This document shows, one piece after another, positions 34,720 to 49,078 of a DNA stretch of 64,000 nucleotides (the stretch's first letter is position 1; each line of letters begins with the position of its first letter). This stretch comes from Zetaproteobacteria bacterium CG06_land_8_20_14_3_00_59_53. GTDB taxonomy: Bacteria; Pseudomonadota; Zetaproteobacteria; Mariprofundales; Mariprofundaceae. The stretch is taken from positions 1 to 64,000 of the forward strand of contig PEWE01000013.1 in assembly GCA_002779605.1 (NCBI GenBank). Reading direction: 5' to 3'. The notes below the pieces were generated by a model. It had not been told where the DNA came from. It saw only the letters and a program-made list of their open reading frames with translations, and searched no databases. The position numbers and the translations under genes are program-made.

Positions 34720-35871
34720 TTACATGGTAACCCTGAACTGTTTCCAGATTGTCAGGATGTTATTGTCTTCATGGTGCTCGGTGATTTCCTGGTCCGAATC
34801 GATTTTCAGAATCGCGTAATAATTTCCGGTTGGCAGGTCGCTTGGAACCTGAATAGTCGTGCTGGCGCTTAATGTTGAGTATTCGTTCACGCGGCCTTGA
34901 TGAACCCATGATTTTACGAGCCTGTCGGACGAGTCGAGGGTTTCATTGCGTGATAGGTATACATGTGTGTGATATTTCTTTTTGACCGGGCCGCCGGCAT
35001 TCATCCGGGTCCACGTCATATTAAAGCTTCTTCCCCTTGGAACAAACGTTGCCGATATCCCGTCGTTCAGAGCCAGTTCAAATGACATATGTGGAATTCC
35101 CGAGCTGACGGGCAGGTCAGAGCGCGGAATTGTTTTGTAGTTGGAAAGCAGGAGGTCGGGGCGTTTTCCTGTGTTGCGTTTTGCATAATGGAACAGGATA
35201 TGTCCCTGGTCGAAGGCTTTAAGACCTACCTGCTTGTTGGCGATCCATTTACCAGTCTTGAACCCCATGATTGAAACAGCTGCGTGCCTTGTCTCTGTGT
35301 GCTGGAAACCAAGACCATGACCGATCTCATGAAGCAGGACTGACTGATAATAGGTGCGAGCTCTTCCCGCAGTGTCGTACCCGGTTAGATCCCACTCCTG
35401 CGGGGGGCCGTAGTCCCAGTTTCTGGAAGCATCAAAAACGAGATCAAATTCCTGGATTGCTCCTGCGGAAGGCTTCGGAAGAGTTCTTCCATCAAAGGAG
35501 CAATCACCACCCGCATTACAGCATGTAGTGTCGGTACAGGAGACCATGTCGATTTTATTGACGCCATTCTGGATACCCGTTGAGGCGTAGCTTGTATGGG
35601 GTTCGTATCCCTTGATGTAAAAATGGATGTCGCTTCCCTGAACGTCGTTAAGGATGTCAATGACATGCTGGACAGCGGCACGTTGTGTTGATCCTTCAGG
35701 GAAGTGAGTCTCGCACAGGGTAAACCCGATATTATGAAAATTTTCGCTTAGTATGCGGTGGTTGGAATGATAATCGTAAGTGCAGTCTTCTGCCGCCGCA
35801 TTTCCCTGAAATAGACAGCATATGATGGCGGCTGGCAGCAAACGCCACGCGCTGGAAAACATCCATCTCAT
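34720..35871 (-). CDS. Secreted metzincin protease with C-terminal CARDB-like domain
   Basis: Exported zinc protease of 383 residues. Signal peptide MRWMFSSAWRLLPAAIICCLFQGNAAA; catalytic motif HEIGHGLGFQHT (HExxHxxGxxH, about residue 181-192) with a following Met-turn (VSIMGF, about 200). Six Cys in the catalytic domain suggest disulfides. The C-terminal 90 residues (YSTLSASTTIQVPSDLPTGNYYAILKIDS...EDNN) resemble CARDB, an Ig-like adhesion or binding domain. More AT-rich than its neighbours. Substrate unknown; perhaps an accessory gene. Confidence 0.87.
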   Translation of the reverse strand: MRWMFSSAWRLLPAAIICCLFQGNAAAEDCTYDYHSNHRILSENFHNIGFTLCETHFPEGSTQRAAVQHVIDILNDVQGSDIHFYIKGYEPHTSYASTGIQNGVNKIDMVSCTDTTCCNAGGDCSFDGRTLPKPSAGAIQEFDLVFDASRNWDYGPPQEWDLTGYDTAGRARTYYQSVLLHEIGHGLGFQHTETRHAAVSIMGFKTGKWIANKQVGLKAFDQGHILFHYAKRNTGKRPDLLLSNYKTIPRSDLPVSSGIPHMSFELALNDGISATFVPRGRSFNMTWTRMNAGGPVKKKYHTHVYLSRNETLDSSDRLVKSWVHQGRVNEYSTLSASTTIQVPSDLPTGNYYAILKIDSDQEITEHHEDNNILTIWKQFRVTM

Positions 35872-35957
35872 ACATCCTCCCTGATGTAAATTCAGATGTT
35901 TGGATTATCCGTATATTCAGGATGGGCACAATGATTTCGTCTGACTGAACGGTGCAA

Positions 35958-36529
35958 TCAGTTGGTGACTTCCTGAACGATCATCAACCCATCGCCATTG
36001 TTTCTGAGCCGGAGCATCTTCATGTCGTCGCTGTTGTATGCGCCTGAACGATAGTGCTGCAGGAAGAACACCTTGATTGAGCCATCCGGCAGCGCATAGG
36101 GCTTGGCATTCTCGATCTTCACCTCGATCCTCGCCTTTTTACCGAGCACCTTGCGCTTGTAGTCCTGCCATGCCGCCAGCGACGGGTACTTGTCACCCGG
36201 ATCGAAATCCGCTGCATAGGCAGAAAAATAGGCATCCATATCCTTGCCGCTCCATGCCTTGCGCCAGCTTTCCACGGTATCCAGCGCCTGCCGGGCAGGA
36301 TCGGTGGTTTCGATGTCATGCGGTGCGCTCGCCACGGAAGATGGTCCGGCTATCGGGCTGGCGACGTTGCCGGTATCTGGTATTCGGGCCATACGTTGCT
36401 GCACAGCGCGCAATTCGGGTGGTTGCTGCGGATAGCCAGTCTGGCGTACACATTCTCCAGCCCTTCGGTGGAAACCCCCGGTTCCAGCTCGAGACCCTTG
36501 GCGATCTCGATCTCGCGCACTGCTTTGAT
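35958..36529 (-). pseudogene. 3' part of a gene split by an IS: NTF2-like (Cds6-type) domain
   Basis: Encodes ESWRKAWSGKDMDAYFSAYAADFDPGDKYPSLAAWQDYK...IKVFFLQHYRSG, the NTF2-like fold seen at the C-terminus of L,D-transpeptidase Cds6 and TPR proteins. The clean NTF2 frame begins near 36413, but the natural-looking upstream frame (EIEIAKGLELEPG...LENVYARLAIRSNHP, 36350-36529) joins it only with one extra base in the CCC run near 36413. Joining through the IS target repeat continues in frame into the piece at 37349-37621. Function unknown; broken at least by the IS. Confidence 0.55.
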
Positions 36530-37348
36530 CAGGGCGTGTTCACACTACGGCTGACATCATGTAGTATGAATGCATGGAACTTAGCGAACAGCAATACAAC
36601 CAGATAGCGCATTGCCTACCGGTACAGCGGGGCAATGTATCGATGAGCAATCTGCAATTACTGAATGCCATTCTTTATGTTGCAGAGCATGGCTGTAAAT
36701 GGCGCGGCCTTCCGAAGCGGTTTGGGCGCTGGCATACGGTCTACATGCGAATGAGCCGTTGGGCGAAGGGCGGTGTCCTTGATCGCGTTTTCGAGGAACT
36801 TCAGCGCCAGCAGATCATCAAAATCACCGTCGATGCCATTTCCCTGGATAGCACGAGTATCAAGGTGCACCCCGATGGAACAGGTGCGTTAAAAAAAACG
36901 GCCCTCAATCCATCGGAAAGTCCTGGGGTGGCTGGACTACCAAAATTCATCTGGCTGCAGCCGACGCAAGAACAGCCATAACCTTCGCGCTAACCCCCGG
37001 CAACACACATGATGCTCCCGCTGGAAGACAGTTGCTTCTTTCACTCGAAAAAGCTGGCCAGCCCACTCATTTGCTCATGGGCAGGGCTTATGAAGGCAAC
37101 GAAACCCGGCAGTTGGCTCATGAACTTGGTTATATTCCGGTTGTCCCCCCCAAGAGTAATCGCCTCGATCCCTGGGAATATGACCGGGCTATGTATCGCA
37201 GACGAAACGAGGTGGAAAGATTATTCAGGAGAATCAAGGGCTTCAGACGCATCTTTTCCCGATTCGAAAAGCTCGACGTCGTGTTTATCACCTTCATCAA
37301 TTTCGCCCTGATTGTCGATAGCCTCAGGTTAGTGTGGACACGCCCTGG
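36530..37348 (+). mobile_element. IS5-like insertion sequence with imperfect 18-bp terminal inverted repeats
   Basis: About 819 bp bounded by CAGGGCGTGTTCACACTA (36530-36547) and TAGTGTGGACACGCCCTG (37330-37347), complementary except one base. TTTGAT (36524-36529 and 37349-37354) flanks it directly and may be a target duplication. It carries one transposase split over two frames. It interrupts a minus-strand gene. Confidence 0.8.
36574..37328 (+). pseudogene. IS5-family transposase, two frames joined at an A8 run, catalytic Asp altered
   Basis: The first frame reads MELSEQQYNQIAHCLPVQRG... to DSTSIKVHPDGTGALKK, then needs a -1 shift at AAAAAAAA (36891-36898) to continue NGPQSIGKSWGGWTTKIHLAAADARTA...RRRNEVERLFRRIKGFRRIFSR. 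Frameshift control at an A run is normal for IS427-like elements. The expected second DDE Asp in LLMDRAYEG is Gly (LLMGRAYEG, codon GGC 37080-37082), so the enzyme is probably inactive. No stop occurs before the right repeat. Confidence 0.75.
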
Positions 37349-37621
37349 TTTGATCTGTTCAGCCATGATTTCCGCTCGTGCTCGGACAACAGCAAAAGCA
37401 GCGCCAGCTTCAGCTTTAGCTTGTTCAATTTCGGCATCAGCTTGTTTTTGCTTTGCTTCGATAAGCCGGGATTGAAGCGTCGATAGCTCCTTGATTAAAT
37501 ACCATGATCCGACAGCGATAAGGGTGAGCACAATAACTACCGGCGGCCAGCGACCAAAAGACCTGGCAATGAAAAGTGCCAAATCCATAGAGCCTTGAGG
37601 AGTATTTGATTCAGAAGGCAT
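37349..37621 (-). pseudogene. 5' part of the IS-split gene: TM anchor and coiled coil
   Basis: Starts at ATG 37621 (MPSESNTPQGSMDLALFIARS) with an upstream GGGAGAA. One TM helix (WPPVVIVLTLIAVGSWYLI, residues about 25-43) and a coiled coil (KQKQADAEIEQAKAEAGAAFAVVRARAEIM). At ATCAAA (37354-37349) the IS begins; the other copy of ATCAAA is at 36529-36524, and removing the element keeps the frame into EIEIAKGLELEPG. Probably a single membrane-anchored protein with an NTF2-like end. Confidence 0.55.
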
Positions 37622-37764
37622 GACGTTCTCCCTTTGGTAGGGAATAAGGCGGTGCTGAGTTGTCTGAAGTCAAAAGAGGTTTGTACATTTCTCCACCCCC
37701 AGATCCCTATTGCTTATTGCAGGATGATGCAACGGGCTCAGTTTCGCAGGAATTTCAAAAAAAA

Positions 37765-37801
37765 CGGCGGCCATCTGGAAGGATGACCGCCGGCTTTTGT
37801 T
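37765..37801. terminator. Terminator downstream of gltD
   Basis: CGGCGGCCATC...GATGACCGCCG stem with a mismatch, A8 before it (T8 for minus-strand transcripts) and TTTTGTTT after it, so it can work in both directions. It lies about 16 bases beyond gltD. Confidence 0.75.
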
Positions 37802-37816
37802 TGGCGAGCTGCCTGT

Positions 37817-39245
37817 TTAGCGGGGCAGGGTGGTATGCCCCATCAGGAATTCATCCACGGAGGCGGCACAACGGCGGCCTTCGTTGATGGCCCAGACAAC
37901 CAGTGACTGGCCGCGGCGCATGTCGCCGGCGGCGAACACCTTGTCCAGGCTGGTGCGGTAGTCGCTGGAGTTGGTCGCCACGTTGCCGCGAGCATCCTTC
38001 TCCACTGCCAGCTCATCGATCATGCCTTCATGCACGGGATGCACAAAGCCCATGGCGAGCAGCACGAGATCGGCCTTGAGTTCAAACTCACTGCCTTCCA
38101 CCTCGCTCATCTTCCACTGGCCGTTTTCCTGCTTCCACTCGACGCGTACGCATTCGATGGCCTTCACATTGCCCTTGCCGTCGTCGATGAAGCGGCGGGT
38201 GTTCACTTCCCAGTCGCGGTCGCAACCTTCCTCCTGCGAGGTGGAGGTGCGCAGCTTCATCGGCCAGTTCGGCCAGGTGACCAGCTTGTCCGGCGTTGCG
38301 GTCGGCTTCGGCAGAATCTCGATCTGCGTGACCGAGGCTGCGCCATGGCGGTTGGAGGTGCCGATGCAGTCGGAACCGGTATCGCCGCCGCCGATCACCA
38401 CCACATGCTTGCCCTCGGCGGAAATCCACTGGTCGGCCGGAATCTTGTCGCCCAGCACACGCTTGGTGTTCATCGGCAGGAATTCCATGGCGAAATGGAT
38501 GCCCTTGAGCTCACGGCCCGGGGCCGGCAGGTCGCGCGACTTCTCGGAGCCGCCGGAAAGCACCACGGCATCGAAATCCGTAAGCAAGGATTTGGCCGGG
38601 ATGTCCACGCCGATATGTGCATTGACCTTGAATTCGACGCCCTCGGCGCGCATCTGTGCGAGCCTGCGGTCGATCACCTTCTTGTCGAACTTGAAGTTCG
38701 GGATGCCGTAGCGCATCAGGCCGCCGATGCGGTCGTTCTTCTCGAACACCACCACATCGTGGCCGGCGCGCGCCAGCTGCTGTGCCGCGGCCAGACCCGC
38801 GGGGCCGGAGCCGACCACGGCGACGCGCTTGCCGGTCTTGTGGTTGGCGATCTCAGGAACGATCCAGTCCTTCTCCCAGCCCTTCTCGATGATCGACAGC
38901 TCGATGTTCTTGATGGACACGGCATCGCCGATCAGATTCACCGTGCAGGCCTCCTCGCACGGGGCGGGGCAGATGCGACCGGTGAACTCCGGGAAGTTGT
39001 TGGTGGAATGCAGGATATCCAGTGCCTCGCGCCACTTGCCGCGATACACCGCATCGTTAAAATCCGGGATCAGGTTGTTGATCGGGCAGCCGTTATGGCA
39101 GAAGGGTATGCCGCAATCCATGCAACGCGCACCCTGACGGCTCATGTCCTCCGGCAGCGCGGAGAATTCCTTGAAATGGGTGAGACGGTCGGCGACCGGT
39201 GCATAGGACAGCCCCTCGCGCGCAAATTCCTTGAATCCGGTTGGC

Positions 39246-39253
<8 letters not shown>
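37817..39253 (-). CDS. gltD: Glutamate synthase small subunit
   Basis: NADPH-oxidising FAD flavoprotein of GOGAT; passes electrons to the large subunit. N-terminal 4Fe-4S Cys motifs ([14 protein letters not shown], about residue 44; [10 protein letters not shown], about 94), FAD motif [24 protein letters not shown] (about 145) and NADPH motif [14 protein letters not shown] (about 288). 478 residues. gltB overlaps it by 8 bp upstream, so the two are coupled. Confidence 0.97.
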
Positions 39254-43910
<4,657 letters not shown>

Positions 43911-44246
43911 GCAAACTCCCTTGATACTGGCGCGTTGGTCCGGCGACGCATCGTCGTGGCAGAACCTGCGCGGGTAAACCTGTTTTCCCTGCTCATTCGG
44001 GCGCATCGGCCCCCGACAGGGGGTGCGCAATATATATAAAACGGATGGCATTCTCCAGTCCGGCAAACATACGGTGTGAAGCTGTATTTTCAACAGGTTT
44101 TACAGCTGGTTGGCGGGGGCTCGCGACGAAACCCGCAGGAGAACAGTCAGGCTATGCAGAACAGCAGAAAAAGCGTTAGGCTTTGCCGCATCCTTTATGA
44201 CGCTACCGGCGCTGCATGCCATCCGGAGTGAAGCGGACAGGGAACG
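43911..44246. other. 336-bp divergent intergenic region between gltB and panB
   Basis: No gene was seen. It contains an AT-rich AATATATATAAAA at about 44028-44040, probably in the gltB promoter, and a run of mixed sequence up to panB. No riboswitch or hairpin was recognised. Confidence 0.5.
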
Positions 44247-45044
44247 ATGACGACCGATACGACTGTAAAACCGGTCACCGCAGCGACGCTCGCGCGCGCC
44301 AAGCGGGACGACCATAAAATGATCTGGCTGACCGCCTACGATGCTGCTTCGGCGCGTCTGGCCGACGAGGCCGGTGCGGATGTGCTGCTGGTCGGTGATT
44401 CGCTCGGCATGGTCTGTCTGGGCTACGATTCCACCATTCCCGTCACCCTCGAAGAGATGATCCATCATACCGCGGCCGTGGTGCGCGGCCGCCGTCGTGC
44501 ATGGGTGGTTTGCGACCTTCCCTTCGGCACCTACCAGTTATCCCCCGAACAGGCTTTCGGAAATGCCGTGCGCGTGTTGCAGCAGAGCGCCTGCGATGCT
44601 GTGAAGCTGGAAGGCGGCGAGCATATGGCTGCCACCATCCGCTTTCTGAGCGAGCGCGGCATCGCCGTGGTGGCGCATATCGGGCTGACCCCGCAATCGG
44701 TGAAGAAGTTCGGTAGTTACGGCAGGCGCGGCAAGAGTGCTGATGAACGGGCACAGTTGCTGAAAGATGCGCAGGCGGTTTGCGAAGCCGGAGCCGTGGC
44801 ACTGGTGCTGGAGAACATTCCGCACGATCTGGCCAGCGAGATCACGGCAAATGCGGGTGTGCCGACCGTCGGTATCGGTGCAGGGCCGGATTGCGATGCG
44901 CAGGTGCTGGTGTGGCACGATCTGCTCGGCCTCTCTGATACCAATCCGCCGTTCGCGCCGGCCTATACGAATGCGCGGCAGGTATTTGCCGATGCGATCA
45001 GCCGCTGGGGCGACGATGTGCGGCAGGGGAGGTTCCCCGGATGA
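44247..45044 (+). CDS. panB: 3-methyl-2-oxobutanoate hydroxymethyltransferase
   Basis: First committed step of pantothenate synthesis, TIM-barrel enzyme. Conserved segments: MIWLTAYDAASARLADEAGADVLLVGDSLGMV (Mg-binding Asp), VKLEGGEH, HIGLTPQS (catalytic), and PTVGIGAGPDCDAQVLVWHD. 265 residues. The panC ATG overlaps the panB stop by 4 bp. GGGAACG precedes the ATG. Confidence 0.97.
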   Translation: MTTDTTVKPVTAATLARAKRDDHKMIWLTAYDAASARLADEAGADVLLVGDSLGMVCLGYDSTIPVTLEEMIHHTAAVVRGRRRAWVVCDLPFGTYQLSPEQAFGNAVRVLQQSACDAVKLEGGEHMAATIRFLSERGIAVVAHIGLTPQSVKKFGSYGRRGKSADERAQLLKDAQAVCEAGAVALVLENIPHDLASEITANAGVPTVGIGAGPDCDAQVLVWHDLLGLSDTNPPFAPAYTNARQVFADAISRWGDDVRQGRFPG

Positions 45045-45910
45045 AGGTCGCAACAAGCACACCGCAGTTGCGCGCCATGCTGGCTGCAGAGCGCGGCAAG
45101 CGGCGCATCGTGCTGGTGCCGACCATGGGCTGCCTGCATGAGGGACATGCCACGCTGATCCGCGAGGCTCGCAAGCTGGGCGATCTTGTCGTGGTCAGCA
45201 TCTATGTGAACCCGCTGCAATTCGGCCCGAACGAGGATTTCGCGCGCTACCCCAGAAGCTTCGAAGCCGATGCCGGGGTATGCGACGAAGCCGGTGCGGA
45301 TGTGATCTTTCACCCTGAGAATCTGTATCCCGATGGTGCGCCGAAGGTCAGCCTGACGGTTCACGGCCTGAGCGATGTATTGTGCGGTGCATCCCGGCCC
45401 GGACATTTCGACGGCGTGGCCACGGTGGTGAACATCCTGTTCAATGCCGTGGGGCCTGATATCGCCGTGTTCGGCGAGAAGGACTGGCAGCAACTGGCCA
45501 TCATCCGCCGCATGGTGGCCGATTTGCATATGCCGGTGGAGATCGTCGGCGTGCCGACGGTGCGCGAGGCCGGCGGCCTGGCCATGAGTAGCCGTAACCG
45601 GTATCTCGACAAACAGCAGTTGCTGACCGGTCGCGCGCTGCACGCGGCGCTGGAGAGTATGCGCCTGCAGGCCCTCACCGGAGAGCATGATGCGGCCGTG
45701 TTGCTGGATGCCGGCAAAAGGGTGCTGGCTGCCGCCGGCATCAGCCCGGAGTACCTTGAGATACGGGTGGCCGATTCGCTCGAAAGCCTGACTGTTCTGG
45801 ACGGCAGCCCGGCGCGCGCCTTTGTGGCTGCGCGCATCGGACCGGCTCGTCTGATCGATAATATTCCCATTGCAAGAATGACGGAGACGCCATGCATATC
45901 ACCATGCTGA
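45041..45910 (+). CDS. panC: Pantothenate synthetase
   Basis: ATP-dependent ligation of pantoate and beta-alanine. The HIGH-like motif is in [14 protein letters not shown] (about residue 28-41), the pantoate/ATP sites in [16 protein letters not shown] and [17 protein letters not shown] (KMSKS-like). Length 289. panD starts 18 bp before its end, so the operon is panBCD. Confidence 0.97.
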   Translation: MKVATSTPQLRAMLAAERGKRRIVLVPTMGCLHEGHATLIREARKLGDLVVVSIYVNPLQFGPNEDFARYPRSFEADAGVCDEAGADVIFHPENLYPDGAPKVSLTVHGLSDVLCGASRPGHFDGVATVVNILFNAVGPDIAVFGEKDWQQLAIIRRMVADLHMPVEIVGVPTVREAGGLAMSSRNRYLDKQQLLTGRALHAALESMRLQALTGEHDAAVLLDAGKRVLAAAGISPEYLEIRVADSLESLTVLDGSPARAFVAARIGPARLIDNIPIARMTETPCISPC

Positions 45911-46269
45911 AATCGAAGATCCACCGTGCCACGGTGACCCATGCCGAGTTGCACTACGAAGGCTCCTGCGCTATCGATACCGATCTGCTTGAGGCGGCCA
46001 ATATCCTGCCCTTCGAGCAGTTGCATATTTACAATGTGAACAACGGAGAACGCTTTACCACCTATGCCATCGAGGCCCCGCGCGGATCCGGCACCATCGG
46101 CGTGAACGGTGCTGCGGCGCACAAGGCCAGCGCAGGCGATCTGCTGATCATCTGCACCTATGCGGAGATGCCGCAGGCGCAGGCAGCCAGCTTCAAGCCG
46201 GAGCTGGTATATGTGGATGCGGCGAACCGCATTGTGCGGACAACTCAGGGAAAACTGGCGGCAGTTTGA
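45892..46269 (+). CDS. panD: Aspartate 1-decarboxylase
   Basis: Makes beta-alanine; pyruvoyl enzyme that self-cleaves between Gly24 and Ser25 in [12 protein letters not shown], visible here. The substrate Lys9 (MLKSKIHRA) and Tyr58-region residues are present; length 125 is standard. It overlaps both panC (18 bp) and apbE (4 bp). Confidence 0.97.
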   Translation: MHITMLKSKIHRATVTHAELHYEGSCAIDTDLLEAANILPFEQLHIYNVNNGERFTTYAIEAPRGSGTIGVNGAAAHKASAGDLLIICTYAEMPQAQAASFKPELVYVDAANRIVRTTQGKLAAV

Positions 46270-47279
46270 CCCTGTCAGTGCAGCAGCACCGTCTGTCATT
46301 ATCGATGGCATTATGTCTGTTGCTTGCCGCATGCTCCGGCCCGCAGGATGTGCGCGAATCTCGCTTCATCATGGGCACACTGGTGCAGTTCACTGTTGCC
46401 GGGGTTGAAAAAGACAAGGCGCTGGACGCCATTCGTGCCGCCGCCGACGAGATGCAGCGCATCGAGGACGATTTCACCATCTACGGCACGCACGCCAATG
46501 CCGTGAAGGCCTTCAATGCCAGCACGCCCGGCCAGACGGTTTCCCTGCCTGCCGGGGTGGATGATCTGCTGCGCATGGCACGGGATGTGGCCCATCAAAG
46601 CGGGGGTGCCTTCTCACCTGTGATCGGCAGCCTGAGCCTGCTGTGGGGTTTCTCCCTGCCCGAAGCGCCGGCATCACCACCTTCGGATGATGCCATTGCC
46701 AGAGCACGCAGCGGTTCGGATATCGGAAAGCTGGTGATGGCACAGGCCGGCTGGAAACGGCTCTCCAATCAGACCATGCTGGATTTCGGTGCCATCGCCA
46801 AGGGTTATGCGATCGATCGCGGCATCGATGTTCTGAAAAAGCACGGTATTGCCAACGCCATCCTCGATGCGGGTGGCGATCTGCGTATGATCGGTGATCA
46901 TCAGGGCAAGCCTTGGCGCATCGGCCTGCGTCATCCGCGCAAGCCGGGAGCGACACTCGGCTGGTTCGAGGCAAGCGGCGATATCAGCATCGTCACCTCC
47001 GGCGATTACGAGCGCTTTTTCATCTATCAGGGCAGGCGCTACCAGCACATCCTCGATCCGGCTACCGGTATGCCGGCCGGTCTGAGCAGCAGCGCCACCG
47101 TGATTACCGCCGCCAATGCCACGCTGGCCGATGCCTGGAGCACGGCACTTTTCGTGCTCGGTGAAAAGGGCGTGCCGCTTGTCGGGGCGCAGGGCATGCA
47201 GGCCCTGCTGGTCGATGCCGATGGCGTGCTGCATCAAAGCAAACTCACGCTCCTGCCTTTTCATCCCTCTACGCAATAA
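46266..47279 (+). CDS. apbE: FAD:protein FMN transferase (ApbE)
   Basis: Periplasmic lipoprotein-type flavin transferase that attaches FMN to Thr/Ser of Rnf/Nqr or related proteins. Lipobox LLLAACSG (about residue 18-24); ApbE core [27 protein letters not shown] and [14 protein letters not shown] (conserved residues for Mg/FAD). The start is TTG 46266, overlapping panD; a GTG at 46278 is an alternative. 337 residues. FMN acceptor proteins were not seen nearby. Confidence 0.92.
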   Translation: MTLSVQQHRLSLSMALCLLLAACSGPQDVRESRFIMGTLVQFTVAGVEKDKALDAIRAAADEMQRIEDDFTIYGTHANAVKAFNASTPGQTVSLPAGVDDLLRMARDVAHQSGGAFSPVIGSLSLLWGFSLPEAPASPPSDDAIARARSGSDIGKLVMAQAGWKRLSNQTMLDFGAIAKGYAIDRGIDVLKKHGIANAILDAGGDLRMIGDHQGKPWRIGLRHPRKPGATLGWFEASGDISIVTSGDYERFFIYQGRRYQHILDPATGMPAGLSSSATVITAANATLADAWSTALFVLGEKGVPLVGAQGMQALLVDADGVLHQSKLTLLPFHPSTQ

Positions 47280-47295
47280 CAATCACCGACGACGA

Positions 47296-47366
47296 ACCAC
47301 GAAGACACAAAGTACACGAAGTTGGAACCAGAAAGTTTTCCTTTGCGTCCTTCGGGTCTTCGTGGT
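47296..47366. repeat. Imperfect inverted repeat of the ACCACGAAG type
   Basis: Left arm ACCACGAAGACACAAAG... at 47296-47321, right arm (reverse) at 47341-47366; 21 of 26 positions pair by my count. This resembles dispersed ACCACGAAGrACACGAAG intergenic repeats known from several proteobacteria. It sits in the gap between apbE and the PHP gene. Confidence 0.6.
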
Positions 47367-47421
47367 GAGTACTTGTAAAAAGCATCTGGCGAGAGGCGGG
47401 GGATTGGGCTACGTTTCAAGC

Positions 47422-48258
47422 ATGCGCTTTCAACCCGTTCCCGACTATCACATGCACACCCCGCGCTGCCATCATGCCGGTGGCACGGTGCTCGAATATG
47501 CCGAGGCGGCGATTGCTGCGGGGCTGAAGGAAATCGGCATGTCCGACCATTCGCCGATGCCGCGCGGCTATATGGACGACTGGCGCATGGGGCCTGAGGA
47601 GCTGCACAGTTATCTGACCGAGGTGGAACAGGTGCGCGACAAGCTGGCGAAGAAGCTGCGCCTGCGTGTCGGCATCGAGGCTGATTTCAGGCCGGGTAGC
47701 GAGGCGGGCATGAAGCGCCTGCTGGCGCTCTACGACTGGGATTATGTGATGGGCTCGGTGCATTACATCGGCGACTGGGATTTCGACAATCCGGCGAAGC
47801 TGGCGCATTGGGATGAGGTCGGGGTGGAAGAGGTGTATTGCGCCTACTTCGATCTGGTCGGGAAATCGGCCCAATCCGGTATGTTCGACATCATCGGGCA
47901 TCCCGATCTGATCAAGAAGTTCGGTTATCGTCCTCCTGCAGATAGTGAGCGTGTACTGCAGGCCGAGGAAGCCATGCTGCAGGCAGTGAAGAAGGCGGGT
48001 GTGGCGCTGGAAATAAGCTCGGCAGGTCTGCGCAAGCCGGTCGGCGAGATCTATCCGCATCCAAGGATCGTGGCACGAGCCGCCGAGCTCGGCATTCCCT
48101 TTGCCTATGGCTCTGATGCACACGGGCCGGATGCCGTGGGACACGGCATGAATGAATGTCTGGAGTTACTCGAATCCTGCGGTGTGAAAGAGGTGTGTTC
48201 CTTCAAGGCCCGCAAGCGCACCATGCAGCCCATCCGGCGTGCTGCCATGAAAGCCTGA
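47422..48258 (+). CDS. PHP-domain phosphatase, histidinol-phosphatase-like (HisJ)
   Basis: Metal-dependent phosphoesterase of 278 residues. PHP motifs: DYHMHTPRCHHAGG (H-x-H), GIEADF, MGSVHYIGDWDF, DIIGHPDLIKKFG and SDAHGPDAVGHG. Similar to histidinol-phosphatase HisJ, so it may act in histidine synthesis; broader phosphoesterase roles cannot be excluded. ATG 47422 is preferred over the longer frame that overlaps apbE. Confidence 0.85.
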   Translation: MRFQPVPDYHMHTPRCHHAGGTVLEYAEAAIAAGLKEIGMSDHSPMPRGYMDDWRMGPEELHSYLTEVEQVRDKLAKKLRLRVGIEADFRPGSEAGMKRLLALYDWDYVMGSVHYIGDWDFDNPAKLAHWDEVGVEEVYCAYFDLVGKSAQSGMFDIIGHPDLIKKFGYRPPADSERVLQAEEAMLQAVKKAGVALEISSAGLRKPVGEIYPHPRIVARAAELGIPFAYGSDAHGPDAVGHGMNECLELLESCGVKEVCSFKARKRTMQPIRRAAMKA

Positions 48259-48265
48259 GCCGGCG

Positions 48266-49045
48266 ATGGCAAAGAGTGAAAAAGCCGATACCCGCCCGGT
48301 TGTTCTGCTGACCGGTGCCTCCGGCGGTTTCGGTTGCGAGTTCGCCCGGCAACTGGAAGAGCGCGGCTATCGCCTGATCCTGCACGGACGCGACAGACCG
48401 CGCATGTTGATGACCCTGCATAATCTGCGCACGCCCGATTCGCATATCTGCATGTATGCCGATATTTCGGTGGATGCCGAGCGAGAGGCCTTCATCGACA
48501 AGGTGAAGGAATATCCCGGCCTGTACGGGCTGGTGAACAATGCCGGCTTCGGCATCTGGGGCGCGTTCGAGCAGCGCGAAATCAAGCCGCAGATGGGGGT
48601 TCTGCTTACCGATTTGGTCGCGCCTGTGGATATCGCCCATGCCCTGCTGCCCACGCTGCGCCGCAATATGGGGTTCATGATCAATGTCTCATCGCTGGCC
48701 GGCGAAAGCCCGTTGCCCTATATGAGTACCTATGCCGCCGCCAAGTCCGGCCTGACATACTGGAGCGAGGCGATACGTCTTGAACTGGAAAGCGAGGTGC
48801 GCGTCGTGACCCTTGCGCCGGGGCCGTCGCCGACCGGCTTCCGTGATGTGTCCGGCATGCCGGAAGGGCCGGGCAGCGGTTTCCGTACGCGCGCCCGGCT
48901 GATCGTAGCGGAGAGTCTGAAACAGCTGGACCGCGGCGGCGGCTTCTGCGTGCCCGGCAATCGCCATAAGCTGCTGTACCTGTTGCAACGCATCACCCCG
49001 CGCCGGCTCGCGCTGCGTCTGATGGCAAAATACCTGCGGCATTAA
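48266..49045 (+). CDS. Short-chain dehydrogenase/reductase
   Basis: NAD(P)-dependent oxidoreductase of 259 residues. TGASGGFG cofactor motif (about residue 16), NNAG at about 91, Ser-(Tyr-x3-Lys) catalytic residues in INVSSLAGESPLPYMSTYAAAKSG. Substrate unknown. It follows the PHP gene closely and precedes the GTPase gene by 33 bp on the same strand. Confidence 0.87.
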   Translation: MAKSEKADTRPVVLLTGASGGFGCEFARQLEERGYRLILHGRDRPRMLMTLHNLRTPDSHICMYADISVDAEREAFIDKVKEYPGLYGLVNNAGFGIWGAFEQREIKPQMGVLLTDLVAPVDIAHALLPTLRRNMGFMINVSSLAGESPLPYMSTYAAAKSGLTYWSEAIRLELESEVRVVTLAPGPSPTGFRDVSGMPEGPGSGFRTRARLIVAESLKQLDRGGGFCVPGNRHKLLYLLQRITPRRLALRLMAKYLRH

Positions 49046-49078
49046 GCCCGTGTTGCAGAGGTTCCCGGGAGGTAGCTC

